Of a stretch of 64,000 nt of DNA, positions 1 to 12,569 are shown in pieces. A program made the translations under genes and the position numbers. The notes beneath the pieces are model-generated. The model did no database searches. It had not been told where the DNA came from and worked only from the letters and a program-made list of their open reading frames with translations. Within the stretch, counting starts at the first letter, position 1; the number at the start of each line of letters is the position of its first letter. This DNA is from Sipunculus nudus (Eukaryota; Annelida; Sipuncula; Golfingiida; Sipunculidae). The DNA lies in assembly GCA_026874595.1 (NCBI GenBank), contig CM049310.1, forward strand, positions 85,411,056 through 85,475,055, given 5' to 3'.

Positions 1-1588
1 ATTGATATACCTTTAAAGTTGCTAAATTGCTAGTCATTTGCGGTATTGCCAGACCCGGGTCCTCCCTTTCATTGTCACCTAGGGCTTCCTCTACCGGACG
101 ACTAAGATAACTTCAAAATTGTGACCCTCTGGACCGGCCTGCAAATAGCAAGCAATTTGCGTCATCGAAGGCCAAATTGCTGGAACATAAAGGGATTGTT
201 TGAAGTTTGCAAGAGTTACTGGCAAATTGCGAAACTGCTGGGAAAGTTGACAGTCACTGTGCAACTTTGTGACGGAGTCGCACTTTAAATGGGAAAAACC
301 GACGGTTCCCCACCTGTATAGGGAAACGGCTCATTATACACCTTTAACGTCGAGAACTCATTCCAGTCCAAATAACCCACCTCTTAATTAATGGGATATT
401 CCGTGACCCATACCCCCCCCCAAATAAAGTCCGTAGATATTGACTCTGTAAAGCAACAAACACACCGACACCAGTAAAATATTGAAAAACCTAAAGCTCG
501 TATTTTTTGTTTGTTTATATTGCACATGGTCTGAGTGTGTTGACACTTATTGAAAGTGCTATAAATGAATGTTTATATGTCCACGTCAGCAATAAAATTA
601 CTATATCAATTTTAAAAGGTTGCATTTTGCTAGCTGTCACTAAAAGGTTGGAAAACCTTTGTAGTTGAAGCATACGTGATGACGACTTAATAATCCACAA
701 ATATTCAAGTGTCATTTGGTGATTCATACTCTAGATATTTATAAAGCAATCCATTTAACTTATCCAAGAAACATATGGTCCTACCCTTTTAATGAACTTT
801 TAAAGCTTTGTGTAGACTAGTGCTTTGACTCGATTGATAGCTATAAATTACAATTGCAAATACACCAATAAATATTTTAAAGCATGTGTGGTAGGACGTC
901 TTCTGTAGAACAATGCCGTTAACGCCTTTTTACCGCATCACCGAAGTCATTTGTCCTATGAGATTTTTTTTATTTTGATATTTAGGAGAATCCTGATTTT
1001 ACATCTAATGTTACACGATAATATTTTATAAAAAATAATAAATGCACATACCGTATCAGTTTGTAACAACATGTTATCTCAAAATACGATACAAATAGCG
1101 GTACTTCACTCAGAAAACGATACACGATAAAATACAGAGTAGATTTTAGTTTAAATTCCAAGTTGCTCACAAAATCACAAGATTTAAATTTCTCCTACAG
1201 AATTATACCATAAATATAATTCCCTGTCTGCATGAAGGCTACAAGATTATTTCATAATTTATCTGCATTAAAAAGTAACTCTCCCTGCTACTTTGATCAC
1301 TCGCTCATTGGGCAATCATAAACCATTTAAGGCAAATGGTATATCACTTTACATTCAATATGGCCCATAGAGACTGTAAAATACTCAATACTGGACACAA
1401 CTTTACATAAAATGATCATATATATTCAACGTATCGATGCAGGGACATTTGAGGATGCCGACCTTATCTCGCAATGTATCGTCGCACTGGTATATCGTTA
1501 AACATATTGAGATAAATGTCACTGTGAAATAAAATTTTAAATATCTTGGGGCACTGTTGCCAATACCATTTACTAAAGACACCGGGTT
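1..1588. other. AT-rich non-coding stretch
   Basis: No supported gene. The sequence is AT-rich and mostly unique, with stops in every frame at short spacing. The only reading frames are about 60-70 codons, without recognisable domains or splice context. A short C-run sits near 414-421. I see no repeat family or RNA gene here. Confidence 0.6.
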
Positions 1589-1660
1589 GTGTTCATTGTT
1601 ACTTTTTTCTGTATTAAGTCACCCTTTGCCATCATGCATATTTTATCCATCCATTTAATG

Positions 1661-1806
1661 GATGAGAGAGGGAAAGAAAGAGAGACAGAGGAAAAGGCAG
1701 TGAGAGAAAAAGAAACCGAGAGACAGAGAAAGACAGAGAGACAGAGAAACAGAAAGATAGAGAGAGATACAGACAGAAAGACAAACAGGCCGACAAACAG
1801 ACACAA
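1661..1806. repeat. Purine-rich GAGA/AGACAG low-complexity tract
   Basis: The plus strand is almost entirely A and G, with imperfect GAGA, GACAGA and AAAGA words; the other strand is the matching pyrimidine tract. The skew makes charged (E/R/K) frames on + and S/L/F frames on -, which are compositional and not genes. An asymmetric tract of this kind can form triplex or slipped structures; that is inference. Confidence 0.85.
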
Positions 1807-1860
1807 AAAGGCATTTTCCATATTAAACCCAGCAACGCTTCCCCTGTTTATATAACCTAT

Positions 1861-3515
1861 CAAGTAGATTTGTTTAAAGTGACAATTAAAGATTTGAGGA
1901 GGAGGAACGCCTTGTAATACAAATAAGTTGAACGTGGTGAGCGAGTACAGCCGACACTGATATTAATAAATATTAATAAGGCAGTAACCTTTTAGACAGC
2001 AGGGTCGATACAGCTTGCCAGGAAAAGAAAGTATGTAACGAGTTATTATAAATAAACTTGTCAAGAGAGAGCAAGCTGACTTGCCAACCTATGTGCACAC
2101 TGAGAAGAAATGAATCAACAGATATACGTCACGAAGATGAGCTATCTATTCTGTATAAGAAGACGTCGCGAAGAAACAGGTAAAAAATGGGCCGTATGTG
2201 AGAATGAAACGCAGACCAACGGGAAGCAAAAAATATATACAATCGATATATGCGATTGCAAGAGAAGTCTTCAACCGTTCCCTAAGCCAACACTACCCCC
2301 CCCCCCCCCCCCCGCCCCCCAATCACCCGCCCAGCCCTCACCGGCCTTCCTGCCTCTAACTCCAAAACTCATGTCTTCAACTCTCTCTTCCCGGTCTAAT
2401 ACCCGAAATTCCCGTTCTTAAAATCTCCCTTCCCGGTTTACCCTCAAGTGAACAGTAAGAAGGATGACTCCGGTAAGGTAGATCCGTTACATGTGAGTGT
2501 TAGGCATCAATATTTATATGACTGACAGGTAATGGGAGGCAAACGTAGGACCTTGAAAAAAAGGTTTAGGTCAAAATGATTATCATGTGCAAATGTATCA
2601 TCTTTGACTAATATTTCGTCCACAGAAAAGTTTTAGAAAATCAATAACATTGGAGAGTAAGCCCAAACAAGGACAGATATGGGTGATGATTGAGAATCCG
2701 CTGCGGTGTGTATCCTTTGGAATACCGTTAAGGTAAAAAAAATAAACGGTCAAATCTGTGACCCAAGACTAATGTTGTGCCCAAATTTTAGCTTCTGAAA
2801 ACCATTCATATTGGAGATCTAGCGCATACAGAATATGGCAACAACAAAAAAATTTTAAAAAAACCCCTGAAATCCATGGTTTTTGCACTGCCGGAGACAT
2901 TTTAAGGTCCTTCCATTTTCAACTAAATATGGACATAGGAATAAACGCATCAGCCAGCAAGATATAGTAAGGAGTATCAAGGGGGAAATACGAGATCTGG
3001 CTCAAGTTAAAACATCAGGATTGTTTTTTTTTCTGCATGAACAATTTTCAGAAGCGTTATCTTGAAAGAAAGTCTTGGATTTAAAATAAATATAATTGAA
3101 ATTTATTTTAAAATTAGATCGATGATAATATTTTTTTTTGAATTCTCAAATCCGAATATATTTATAAACTTTCGTCATTGCAGTTTTAGACTCTGAAGCC
3201 GTAAACATTCCATCAAATCTGGAGAGAATATATTTATGAGCTTTCATCATAACAGTGTAGTCCTTTAAGCAATAAACCTACCATCACATCTGAAGTGTTA
3301 CAGATTAAAAATGATAAAGGACGATTATTAGAGCGCATATCCCCCGCGAAACCATTTCAAGAGGATCCGCCCTTATTACTAACACTGCGGGTGTCTTACT
3401 TCACCATAATAGCATTAAGGTTTGTGCTTACTAATAGCGACAAAACTACTATTAATTATATATCGCCCCAGGGCCTTCCTGCAAAACTACAGTTTTGTAT
3501 AGATGTTGTGTAATT
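1861..3515. other. Non-coding stretch with a poly-C run
   Basis: No supported gene. A run of about 18 C at 2296-2313 is followed by a C-rich segment to about 2345, which creates a proline-rich frame that I regard as compositional. The rest is AT-rich unique DNA with T- and A-runs (for example 2846-2862, 3022-3032). Confidence 0.6.
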
Positions 3516-3518
3516 ATG

Positions 3519-3830
3519 CGGGAGCGGTGATGTAATGGTTGGGGGGCTAGGCTCGTTATTAAGAGGTCGTGAGTTTGAATTCCGGTCAGACCCCCACCGT
3601 GCCAAGACCCTTGGGCAAGGTCCCAACCGCAAGTGTGCCTCTGTCCAACCAGCAGTAGAAACGGGTACCAGTAATTACTTTGAGGTTACCTGCGATGGAC
3701 TTGCGGCTCATCCAGGAGGGGTTTAACTCCTAAGTTGCATCAGCGTTACAGAAACAGGGAAAAACTCCAGCCTGATGAGAAAGTAGGCTCGGATGTTAAA
3801 GCCCAACAGACTTTAACTTTACCTTATGAA
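3519..3830 (+). mobile_element. tRNA-derived SINE, copy 1
   Basis: The tRNA-like head has an A-box-like TGATGTAATGG (about 3529-3539) and a B-box-like GAGTTTGAATTCC (3571-3583). The body (about 3625-3745) is shared almost word for word with the SINE at 12317-12569, including AGTGTGCCTCTGTCC, CCTGCGATGGACT and CATCCAGGAGG. SINEs are non-autonomous, transcribed by RNA polymerase III and moved by LINE proteins. The core resembles conserved SINE core domains of molluscs and other metazoans, but which named domain it is needs a database search. After about 3750 this copy diverges from the other one. There is no clear target duplication. Confidence 0.8.
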
Positions 3831-5871
3831 AAATTGCAAGCCAAAAGCAACCTTAGGTCTATCACCAAAGGTACTATCTCCTTGACATACATATACTTAT
3901 CAAATACATTAGAACCAAACTATGCTAGGAATTAGTACATTATATTCCCTATAATTTAAATATTGTGTGAGAAAGGTTACTGCACCATTATAATGATACT
4001 CTAACCAAGATAGGGAAGTAGTTTTATCCCCTAGGTCCGCCAGATGGCCCCATTGAACTAATTAAAAGTGAGCTGATAAAGTTTCATAAACAATATAACT
4101 ATGACACCAAAAAAAACATTATCCGTACATTTAAGTATTTGGCACTTAATTAAAAAAACATTATATGCAAATATATATGTTCAAGATTTTTTACAGATAT
4201 TGTATCCATTGGTTTTGAGCATTTCGATCTAAAAAAAATCTCGTTTGGTCTCCTTTACCGCGTTACACTATATGAAAATGGCTTTGACTGCGCAAGTTGA
4301 CACCGAGGAGGTGTCCGAGGGTTGTAGTTTTTCCACTCCTTCATTTATATGATGACATACTGCGGTCGCCCTTTTGTTCGCGAGGGTTTAAGTTTCGTGA
4401 TTTTCGCAAAAGGGGAATTATCGTCAAAATTAAATGTTCATGAATAAGAGGCCCCATCGTTGAAGGCAAAGTTGAAAAAAATAAGAGGTTGTCATTATAA
4501 ATTAAAATAGATCGGATGTGTTCAAAATGTATGTCCACTGAATGAATAATGATTACGCTCTGTGTATTGGTCTTTTGTATTGTGAGACCGCGAAAAGAAA
4601 CCCTCGCGAAACAATAAAAAGTGAAAATCGCGAAATTTTAACCCTGCTTATATGAAGTCGACCACAGTCAACGCTGGCCGCGTGTCTGGACAAGGGTGGT
4701 CTTAATTTACAGCTAGTCTCATTGGCAGGTCAGTTTTAATCAGAATGAATGCTTTCGGTTCACTCAAGGGTTGTCTTTATAAACAGGTGATCTTATTCGA
4801 CAGAGGTCTTTTAAGTAGGTTCCTCTGTATTTTGATGAGGCATTTGGTTTATTATTGTATAATATTGTATATAAAAAACAAGCAATGGTTTTTATATTGA
4901 AGCAAAAAAGAGAGTAACTCTATAAAAACCGCTAATGTGAATCCAGGGCAGGCTTTTTGGGTGACGTTAAAGAAAAATACCTGCATATTTTCTGAAATAT
5001 AAAAATCAGAACAAAAACTGCATACACAAATTAAATGAAAATGTGAGGTGTTGACCACGTATTTTTAAGGTCATTCTATCTGTTTCCAGAGATTTCTGAA
5101 TCTCAAAGAACACCCTCACGACGATAGTGCTATCGGCCTGCCTTGTTTACCCAGAGGATCTAGCCTCAATGATCAAATGGCCCCCTCGTCTCCCTGTAGA
5201 TAGTTTATTAAAGTACGTTAGAGCATTTAAGCAAGCATTACTTCAATGGCAGAGGTTGAAACCCTGCTTCTAAAAATAGCAAGTCCTATCCAAATACGGG
5301 GCTGTTCGCACGGATAAATCGTAAAGCGTAACCGAAACATCGTAAAAACTTGCCCCCTGTTCTTTTGATTTCCACTCAAGATGAAGACGCTGAAGAGAAG
5401 GGGGTGTCATGGGATATCGGAGCTCCTACAGACCACGCCGGGACGAAACGAACCACAAAGAACTCCAAAATAATTGGTTTCCTGCGAAAACGACAAGCTC
5501 ATTAACTCATCTAGAAGCCAAAGTCCCAGGGCTCCAGTGTGAAGAACAGGTTACATCCCACTGAGTTCACCCCCAGATTGACCCCCTTGGTAGTCTGAAC
5601 CTTAATTTCACGTTACCTTTGATTTTTGTTCATGTTTTTTTTTTATCCAATAATATATTATTTCAATAATCCACGTGAAAGATACAAGCATTAAATGAAG
5701 GAATCGATCTATGAAAAATGTTTTCGCATAATGTAAATTATATTGTTAATTATATTTATATTGACTCGCACACTTCACGCATGAAACGCATTATACTTTA
5801 CAAACAGGATATACCAAGATTTACACTAATTTGGGTTATCAAGAAGAAAGAATGTATATGAATTATAAGTA
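3831..5871. other. Non-coding stretch, with a possible small inverted-repeat element at 4360-4645
   Basis: No supported gene. Between about 4360 and 4645 two related GC-rich blocks lie in opposite orientation. The words TTCGCGAGGGTTT (4377 onward) and TTTCGTGATTTTCGC (4392 onward) recur as reverse complements at about 4588-4645, but in swapped order. This may be an eroded MITE of about 285 bp, with no target duplication seen. The rest is unique AT-rich DNA. Confidence 0.45.
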
Positions 5872-6016
5872 AAAAATAAAGTAAAAGACTGTTTTGAAGG
5901 GTTATCTAAAATCGTAGAGGGTTATTTGAAATAAAACAAGTTACCTTAGGATGTAATCTAAAATAGAAGTTACCTGGGGTAATCTGAAGCGGGAGTAATC
6001 TGAAACGGCTACATCG
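5872..6016. repeat. Palindromic GGTAAYCTGAAA repeat family, locus 1
   Basis: Several imperfect copies of GGGTTATCTAAAATCG / GGGGTAATCTGAA in direct and inverted sense, ending in a TACATCGG-like boundary similar to the TTACACCGG boundary at 15479. The same words recur near 15.4, 18.6, 19.1 and 54.1-54.5 kb, so this is a dispersed family. The 54-kb copy has terminal inverted repeats, which suggests a non-autonomous DNA element. This copy is degenerate. Confidence 0.55.
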
Positions 6017-6764
6017 GTATTTCCGTTTGTCAGTTAACTATGGATGCCAGATCTGATGACATAATCAATTTTTGTTTATTTTCAACATGTACCGAAGCTG
6101 TTTCTGCTATTATTTAAACAAGCTCTTTCACTTCTAACGCTGAATTAATTACCCACAAAGATACATGGATGTTAGGAAATCCATCACTTCAGATCTTCAA
6201 GCAAAGGCCTGAAACGCTGCGCGAGACAATAAAACACGCACATATAGGCATTGAATGATACTCCTTGTGAAGAGTAATACATGCTTTTTTATTCTGTGAC
6301 AAGAATAAAGAATAAGAATATTTACAATATCACTCAACCCTTTTACATTTAGTTTTGTCATTTATAGTGATATTAGCGATGAGTTTAAACAGGGGTGGGC
6401 CATTTCTAGCTGAAGCTTGTCTCATAGCTGCAGCGATGCCAATAAAACTGTCATGAAACCGTAGATGAAACCGAACGTCAAGATGGGGGTTAATTAATCT
6501 TTAATGTCATGCATTTCACTACGTGGTTATGGGTGTATACGTCCGTATAATACGGACGGACGTTATGATGATTAGGATTCATGTAATGGAGAAGTTAGAG
6601 ACATGTCGATGTAATATCATCAGGCATGTCACGGCTTATGTTGATTACTACAAATATGAGAATGTCCAGTCAGTTTAGACCCATCTTTGAAATGTAGGCC
6701 GAATTCTATACTCGGGCCAGTTAAGGGATGTTGAATTAATCTCTTCCTCACATTAACCTGTACT
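6017..6764. other. Non-coding stretch with a small perfect hairpin
   Basis: No supported gene. Around 6540-6560 the sequence CGTCCGTAT-A-ATACGGACG forms a 9-bp stem around one base. Otherwise this is unique AT-rich DNA. Confidence 0.5.
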
Positions 6765-7225
6765 TTAAGGGGACATAATCAGGAGCTTACTTATGGCTAT
6801 TCTTTCACACTATCAGTTCACTTTTGCTTTATACAAATGTTTCACTGCAAAACTATCCCAGCACGAGGTCTCATTTCCTCGCATACGGCTGTTTAACACC
6901 ATGTTACGGCCCTGCATGTTGGTAAACACAGTATGTGTTCCATAATGAAGCCGCGTGACCGGAGGTCCGATAAAGAGGGGCAACACGCTGTGTTTGAGCC
7001 AGCAGAAACATGTATCACATTTTTTGGGCCAAGTCAGACCGAGAATTTTCTGATTAACACGTGTTATGGCTCAGAGATGCACACGGTCCAACGCGCTGTG
7101 TTTATGTTGACACCTTTCATCGCGGTTTCAGGGTAATATTTTGGCAGGTACATATTTATTTTGAAGGGAAGAAGTTTTTTTCGTGTTAACTCAACATGCT
7201 TTTTAGGTGATTGGGCCGCTTTTAA
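6765..7225 (+). mobile_element. TTAA-flanked MITE (piggyBac-like), copy 1
   Basis: A 461-bp non-coding element bounded by TTAA (6765-6768 and 7222-7225). The ends read inward as TTAAGGGGACATAATCAG and, on the other strand, TTAAAAGCGGCCCAATCAC. They form imperfect inverted termini sharing a G-rich start and AATCA. A second copy lies in opposite orientation at 62874-63341. It too is bounded by TTAA and has the same internal words (AACATGTATCACATTTTTTG here; TGTAATACATGTTCC there). TTAA target duplication is the hallmark of piggyBac transposases, so this is probably mobilised in trans; that is inference. Short frames inside it (for example 6933-7136) are repeat sequence and not genes. Confidence 0.72.
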
Positions 7226-8471
7226 CGTCCAAATATAGTAACCAATCAAAGATCATCGAAAACCGGTGTGCCCCATCGTCCTATTCCGGCTCGCAAAATA
7301 AATGTAATATAATTATGTAAAATATAATAATAATGTAAACACTACCACTGACCAGGTCTTCAAAGTACCGGTTTATGAATTTCTGAAGCGACTGAAATAT
7401 CACTCACGCAGTGTCTCGACGAGGTTATAAGTGTATATGGAGGGTATGTAATGGAGAAGTAAGATGCAGATAAAAATAAGTGGCAAAATTAAGATACAAG
7501 CAGCTGGACATAAAAACGTCTGCTGTTCAACGAAGTGTTGTGCCTGAGTTATTCTACAGTCGTGTTAAACCAATGAAAATTTATATTTTCTTTTAATTCT
7601 TAAATAAAAAGGGTCCCAACAATCCTCTCAATTAATACATATCCCCAACCTCGGCAAAAAGCCCGGTATATCGGGTTTATCAGCTAGTGGATTAATATTC
7701 AAAATGAGAGTTCTTCGTGAAATCTACTTCAAGATAGTGTGGGCCATAGTGATGAGAGTCATGTTATCCGGAACAGAAGACAAAAAGCAACATGGATTGA
7801 TAACACATTCATCTGTATGTAAGGTATATACCAAGGGGATATCTGATCTTACCCGTTTAATTTCAACCTATTAAGTTTTTTGTGAATACAACTGACGTTA
7901 TCTAATATATATTAAGAAAACTAATCGAAAATTAAAGTGTATGATTACCTCCCGTATTCATAAAGCGAAAGTAATAATATAATGTAAAGTCGGATTAATA
8001 TCAGAAGTAAATACAAGCCACCTCGATACTCCTAACAAAATCGAATAAAATTAAAATGAAGACCGATAATATAATCACATTTTGTTATGATAAATGACAT
8101 ACAATGATCTGATTGTGAGCATGAACCGGTGGTATAGTACGAAATTTAATTAGGTTTTATTTAAATGAAAGACGTTTCATGCAGGCTTATCATTATGCAT
8201 TGGTCTGATTTTCTTTAGATTCCCATCCTAAAGGTTAACATTGCTACTAAGTATCTTTAATTCCCCATTCCTAATCTCAAGAAAGATATAACTATATATA
8301 CACCGACACTCCTGGAACTCAATTTGCCACGATAGATACTATGCACAAACTTCTTATATGACCGGCAAATAATTGGGGTGTGGGGATTGGTGGGGAGGGG
8401 GGGGGGGGGGGTAAAGGAAAACATGTTGAAAGACTTCACAGAAATCAAATACTGATAACTAGAAATACGCA
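7226..8471. other. AT-rich non-coding stretch with a G-run
   Basis: No supported gene. The 20-bp word TGTAATGGAGAAGTAAGATG near 7448 resembles a word at 6584, so the MITE at 6765 may sit within a small older duplication. A G-run of about 15 bases is at 8397-8411. Nothing else was recognised. Confidence 0.5.
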
Positions 8472-8758
8472 TTCTAAGGAATGCAAGCCTCCGCCATGTG
8501 CGGGGGACCTTATTGTAAGATGCTCCCAAAACCGTTCTTTTATTCGGCCCATACTTGTTGACCATATCTTAATCCCACCCATATCAGCCCATAGTTATTA
8601 TGAATATTTCAGTCATGTAGTTGCATAAATGTGACTGTCATGTACAACGAATTGTTTCAGGGGAGATTTTGTTTTATACTCATATATATGTGTTGTTACC
8701 CTTTGATTATTGCCTCCGCTAGGAGCGTATGTGTTCATCCCCGTTTGTGTGTGTGTTT

Positions 8759-8796
<38 letters not shown>

Positions 8797-9041
8797 TTCA
8801 CACCATATTTCACGCAATCATGAACAGAGTCTCATGGACTGTTGAAGGCATTTTGTGAATAGGCAAACGAAGAATCGCTTAGAATTCATTGTGCATCTGA
8901 CACATTATCCGGATTTAGGAACGTCATCAAACAATATTCACAAATGAAAAGCTTCTTTACTTTAAGTGATTGTAAACAAGGTTTTTGGGAGCATCCCAAA
9001 ATAAGGCCCCCGCACACAGCAGAGGCTTGCATTCCTTAGAA
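8472..9041. mobile_element. MITE with ~60-bp terminal inverted repeats
   Basis: The left end (8472-8533) and right end (8980-9041) are inverted copies about 62 bp long. Both start TTCTAAGGAATGCAAGCCTC reading inward and continue through a G-rich word and ATGCTCCCAAAA, with several mismatches and small gaps. The interior is non-coding. It holds a (TG)n run and a core (about 8713-8945) that recurs in the long tandem array (for example 29640-29795) and, inverted, at 53535-53705. This is the shape of a non-autonomous DNA transposon. The superfamily cannot be assigned because no clear target duplication is visible. Confidence 0.8.
8760..8792. repeat. (TG)n microsatellite
   Basis: About 16 uninterrupted TG dinucleotides inside the MITE at 8472-9041, preceded by interrupted TG-rich sequence from 8743. 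The homologous place in the long tandem array is also TG-rich, so the run has expanded within the element. Confidence 0.95.
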
Positions 9042-12000
9042 CCTATATATTGGCTCATACATTTGTGTCAGACTTACTGACCGCGAAATCTAATGTAATT
9101 ATGTATTGACGCTACAATAAAGCTGTTTCGCCCAAACCTAGGTCCTCTGGTATTAAGAGCAGGCGAAATATTCAACTCTTAAAACTGGAAACAAATGTGA
9201 TAATGGATGTTGATATATGTAGACAATTATTCTTATATGATTCAACTATATTCACATAGAATGCCTTTAAAACCTACACATAGTTCATTCCTGCACAAAG
9301 ACCCTAACATGAGGGGAAAAATATACTCTTTTTTTAAATTTGTAGGATTTGCAATTATCTTTTATTTCGACTTATTTAACCTTAAAGATTAAGGTCATCG
9401 CCATCAAGGTCATCAGCATTGCAAACGTGTTCGAAAAAAACTGATGTATCAAATTTGAAAAAAAAATAATTACTTCAAAATGCATTACTTCAAAATACAG
9501 GAGGTGCACAAAATTCTATATTTCCGCATGTTTTATATTGGACATCAAGGTCTAGGACAAATTTCTTTAATTCGTCGAAATGGAAATGTTTGTATCGAAT
9601 TTGAGAAAGAAATATGTAGTGCCACTAAAATAATCGCTTTGGAAGCGTTAAGAGGACACACCCTGATAGACCTCCGGCTTGCAGAATATAGTTCATCAAA
9701 GGTGGCGCCACGTGCAGCTCTGATACATGTTCTAATCACATACTCGGTATTCCCGTAAACGTTTCGGGCTAATAGTTGCAGCCCTTCCTGAGATATCTGG
9801 TAAAAGACATCATGTATGCGATCACACATTTTTAACTATTGCAAATAATCGCCAAAAAAATAGAAGAATATTGGTCCAATTCTATGCCATCTTTACACAC
9901 TCATGATTTGTAAGGTGAAGATCAGGCACACTATTTTATTTGTAATCCAGTTTAAAATTGGTCCGACAACCTTAAAAAGGTTTCAGACTGTCAAAAAGAT
10001 AGAAATTTGAGCCGAGGCTGCGACAGTCACGTGATTATTTCCGGTCCTCTGCTGAGTGTTAGCACAATTGCTCCTTGCATGCTCAGCGTTACAATCAAAG
10101 TCCTCAACATATTTTAATTTTCAAGGTGTGTTTTTCATGTTACAGACCTTCACTTCACAAAAAGCAATTTGCTCCAGGGCTTTGAACACATTTCACATGA
10201 CAGAAGAAAAAAGTAATCTAATCTTGTTGTAATCAGACTTTTTTCTCTCCAGAGGCTTTCGCAAAAGAATTAAAGCAATTAATCTAACATTTCAAAACCA
10301 ATCACAGCGGAGAAAAGTCACTATTCTGGAGATGATAAATCAAGCCCCCGGCCTCAGTGATGTGCTTATCAGCCCTCTGTCTATAGTACTCAAGAATCAC
10401 AACCTTAAAGCATACCTAACATAAAGCATAAAGCAGGAAAATTAACATAATTACGGCACGAAACCCGTCCAGGTTCCCTGCGTTATATGACCGCTTATTA
10501 TATGAGTCTAAAATGCATTAAAAGCCAATTAATCTGTCAAGTGGACTCTAATTAACCTGTGCTTAATTTTAATGTTTGGGGTTGGTTTTCTGTTATCAGG
10601 ATTATGCAAAATATTTGATTAATTCCGCGAAACATTAGTGGAGGGATGGAAACTTTGCCAGGGAAGATCACTCCAAAGTCGGATAAATATCCAGCAGGAT
10701 TATTTAGTCTTGGCGGAGGTATGCACTTTGTTAAGTGCGATTCTAATTTCTGAAAGCAGCAGGATTTTCTTGGCAACTGCTAGCATACATTTAGCTTACA
10801 CGTCAACTGTTAGTCACGTGCCTTGGGGAACATCGACAATTGGGGCGTCTTGGGGGCTTCGTGTTTTGTGCCACCGCCAGACGCTTGCTCATTAACAACG
10901 ATCCCTCGGGTACTTTCTGGGGTATTATTCATGTCCCGATAAGGATCTAATCAATGGTAAAGGAAGGACATATATATTTCGAATGATGGAGACCAGCTGT
11001 GCATGTAAAGATTATATCAGGTTGTATTTATAGGCGAAAGCTGAAACCAAACCTAAATATTTCCTAAAAGCACAAATAGTTTAAATTGGCACTACATGAC
11101 CAAGAAACATTTGAACACCTCGTACGTATAATAAAAACCAATCTGAGGTTCTGCTTTCCGGGGTTTACATTTTACCTTAATTAACAAAACTGGACTCTGA
11201 ATTTACTTGGATATCATTACCCCCTCTGTGACAGCCATGTGGCAGCGACTGCAACTGCATTCTTCAAATTTAGCAGATTATGCAAAACACATATTTAATC
11301 GGCAAATATATCATACATACGTTTTGACTCCGTTGCTCACCTCGTGTCAAACTGTTTATTTTTAGGGGGCGGGGGTAATTTCTTTTTTAAAAGATCTATT
11401 TATCCAGTTATTATAATTAAGGATTAATATAAATGTTTAGTGTCAATGAGAACAAAATATGCTTGTAAAATGGGGGAAATTGACGACGGTCGTAAAGATC
11501 CTGGAGTTTTGTTTGTAATTCCTTTGTTTAATTAGTATCATGCCCCCGATGGGCATTGAACAAATTGGCCGCGTCAGCTGGTCTCAACTTTATCGGGATT
11601 ATTAATCTTAATGATCATCACTAATGAGCTGGCTATTTATATTCTTATATATCTTGAAACACTGGCCTATCATCGCTAAATATTTATAGAAAAAGGTATT
11701 CATGCGGTGTTAGCCGGATATCTGCTGTATCACATTATATACTCTTTTAAATGCTTCGTTGTCGTGGAAAATCATCTGATCTTGAAAAAAGCACAACGTC
11801 TTAGTCTTAAATGTTATGAGGGAGGTCTGCAGAGTCAGGTTTCCCGTTCACGTAGGCAATGTCTGGTCGCTGGAATTGCATACTACCGGAGCCCTGTCGG
11901 CCCGGCTAGTCATTTACAAAATGAGGTTGAGCAGATCTTGAACTAATCGGGCATCGAATACATCTTAAGGTCCCCGATCTTATCAAGATCCCTCCAAAGC

Positions 12001-12190
12001 TCAGGGACTCAAGTGAAACCAGGATCGGCTAGCCGTAAGACATTTCCGGTCGTAAAAGATATTCTTAGCGAGAAAGTTAATTTAGTGCCTGAGGCTTTTC
12101 GTGCTTATCGCTATTTTCCCTAGTAAATTAATAGTACCCAGTGTTTAGGTATTGTATTTTAAGCGGGTCCATGTTATTGGCAGTTTCTTC
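9042..12190. other. Mostly unique stretch, possible regulatory DNA
   Basis: No supported gene. Overlapping frames of 92 and 94 codons at 9480-9829 lie on opposite strands, are closed by stops on both sides and show no known domain. Between about 10250 and 12130 the sequence lacks the repeats common elsewhere. It has clusters of homeodomain-type cores (TAATTA, TTAATTAA, ATTAAT) mixed with balanced-composition segments, for example 10495-10570, 11160-11185 and 11515-11640. That texture fits conserved non-coding enhancer DNA but could be chance; cross-species alignment would decide. Confidence 0.35.
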
Positions 12191-12316
12191 AGTGTGTTTA
12201 TCAGGTAAAACTTTTTCTAGCTTCAAGAAGGTTAAGGGTAGATAGGTTACAATGTAGTTATCGTGTACATATCCATTACTTTGTGTCTGGTCTAAATATG
12301 GCCCAGCTCAGACTCT
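12191..12316. repeat. 125-bp direct repeat, left copy
   Basis: Nearly identical to 12570-12694 (offset about 379). Shared words include AGTGTGTTTATCAGGTAAAA, GGTTAAGGGTAGATAGG and GGCCCAGCTCAGACTCT, with only about half a dozen differences. The two copies bracket the SINE at 12317-12569 exactly. The repeat is far too long to be an ordinary SINE target duplication. Confidence 0.92.
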
Positions 12317-12569
12317 GGATGGGGGGGGGGGGTGTAATGGTTACGGTGCCGGGCTCATGATTGGGAGGCCGTGAGTTCGAATCCCGGTCAGACCCCCACG
12401 ACCCTTACGCAAGGTCTCAACCGCAAGTGTGCCTCTGTCCACCCAGCAGTACAAATGGGTACCATAAACACTGGGAAGGTAACCTGCGATGGACTAGCGT
12501 CCCATCCAGGAGGAGTTTAACTCCTAAGTCGCTTCGGGTGTAAAAGCCCAGCAGACTTTACCTGACCCC
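12317..12569 (+). mobile_element. tRNA-derived SINE, copy 2
   Basis: The head begins after a G-run and contains GTGTAATGGTT (A-box-like) and a good B box, GAGTTCGAATCCC (about 12373-12385). The body shares AAGTGTGCCTCTGTCC, ACCCAGCAGTA and ACCTGCGATGGACT with the SINE at 3519-3830. It ends in TTTACCTGACCCC directly against the right 125-bp direct repeat. This copy is less decayed than the first. The tRNA-like part does not fold convincingly as a functional tRNA. Confidence 0.85.

Noticed and set aside
1589-1863. Charged coiled-coil-like protein on + and Ser/Leu/Phe protein on -
   Set aside because: Both are direct products of the purine-rich tract at 1661-1806.
2110-2421. Proline-rich 103-codon frame
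   Set aside because: The proline run is the poly-C tract; nothing else in it resembles a conserved protein.
9545-9829. 94-codon minus-strand frame with protein-like composition
   Set aside because: Closed by stops at both ends, overlapped by a similar frame on +, no domain and no splice context; it could be a very old relic but cannot be supported.
12361-12400. Functional tRNA gene
   Set aside because: A good B box is present, but no full cloverleaf can be drawn; the sequence continues into a SINE body shared with another locus.
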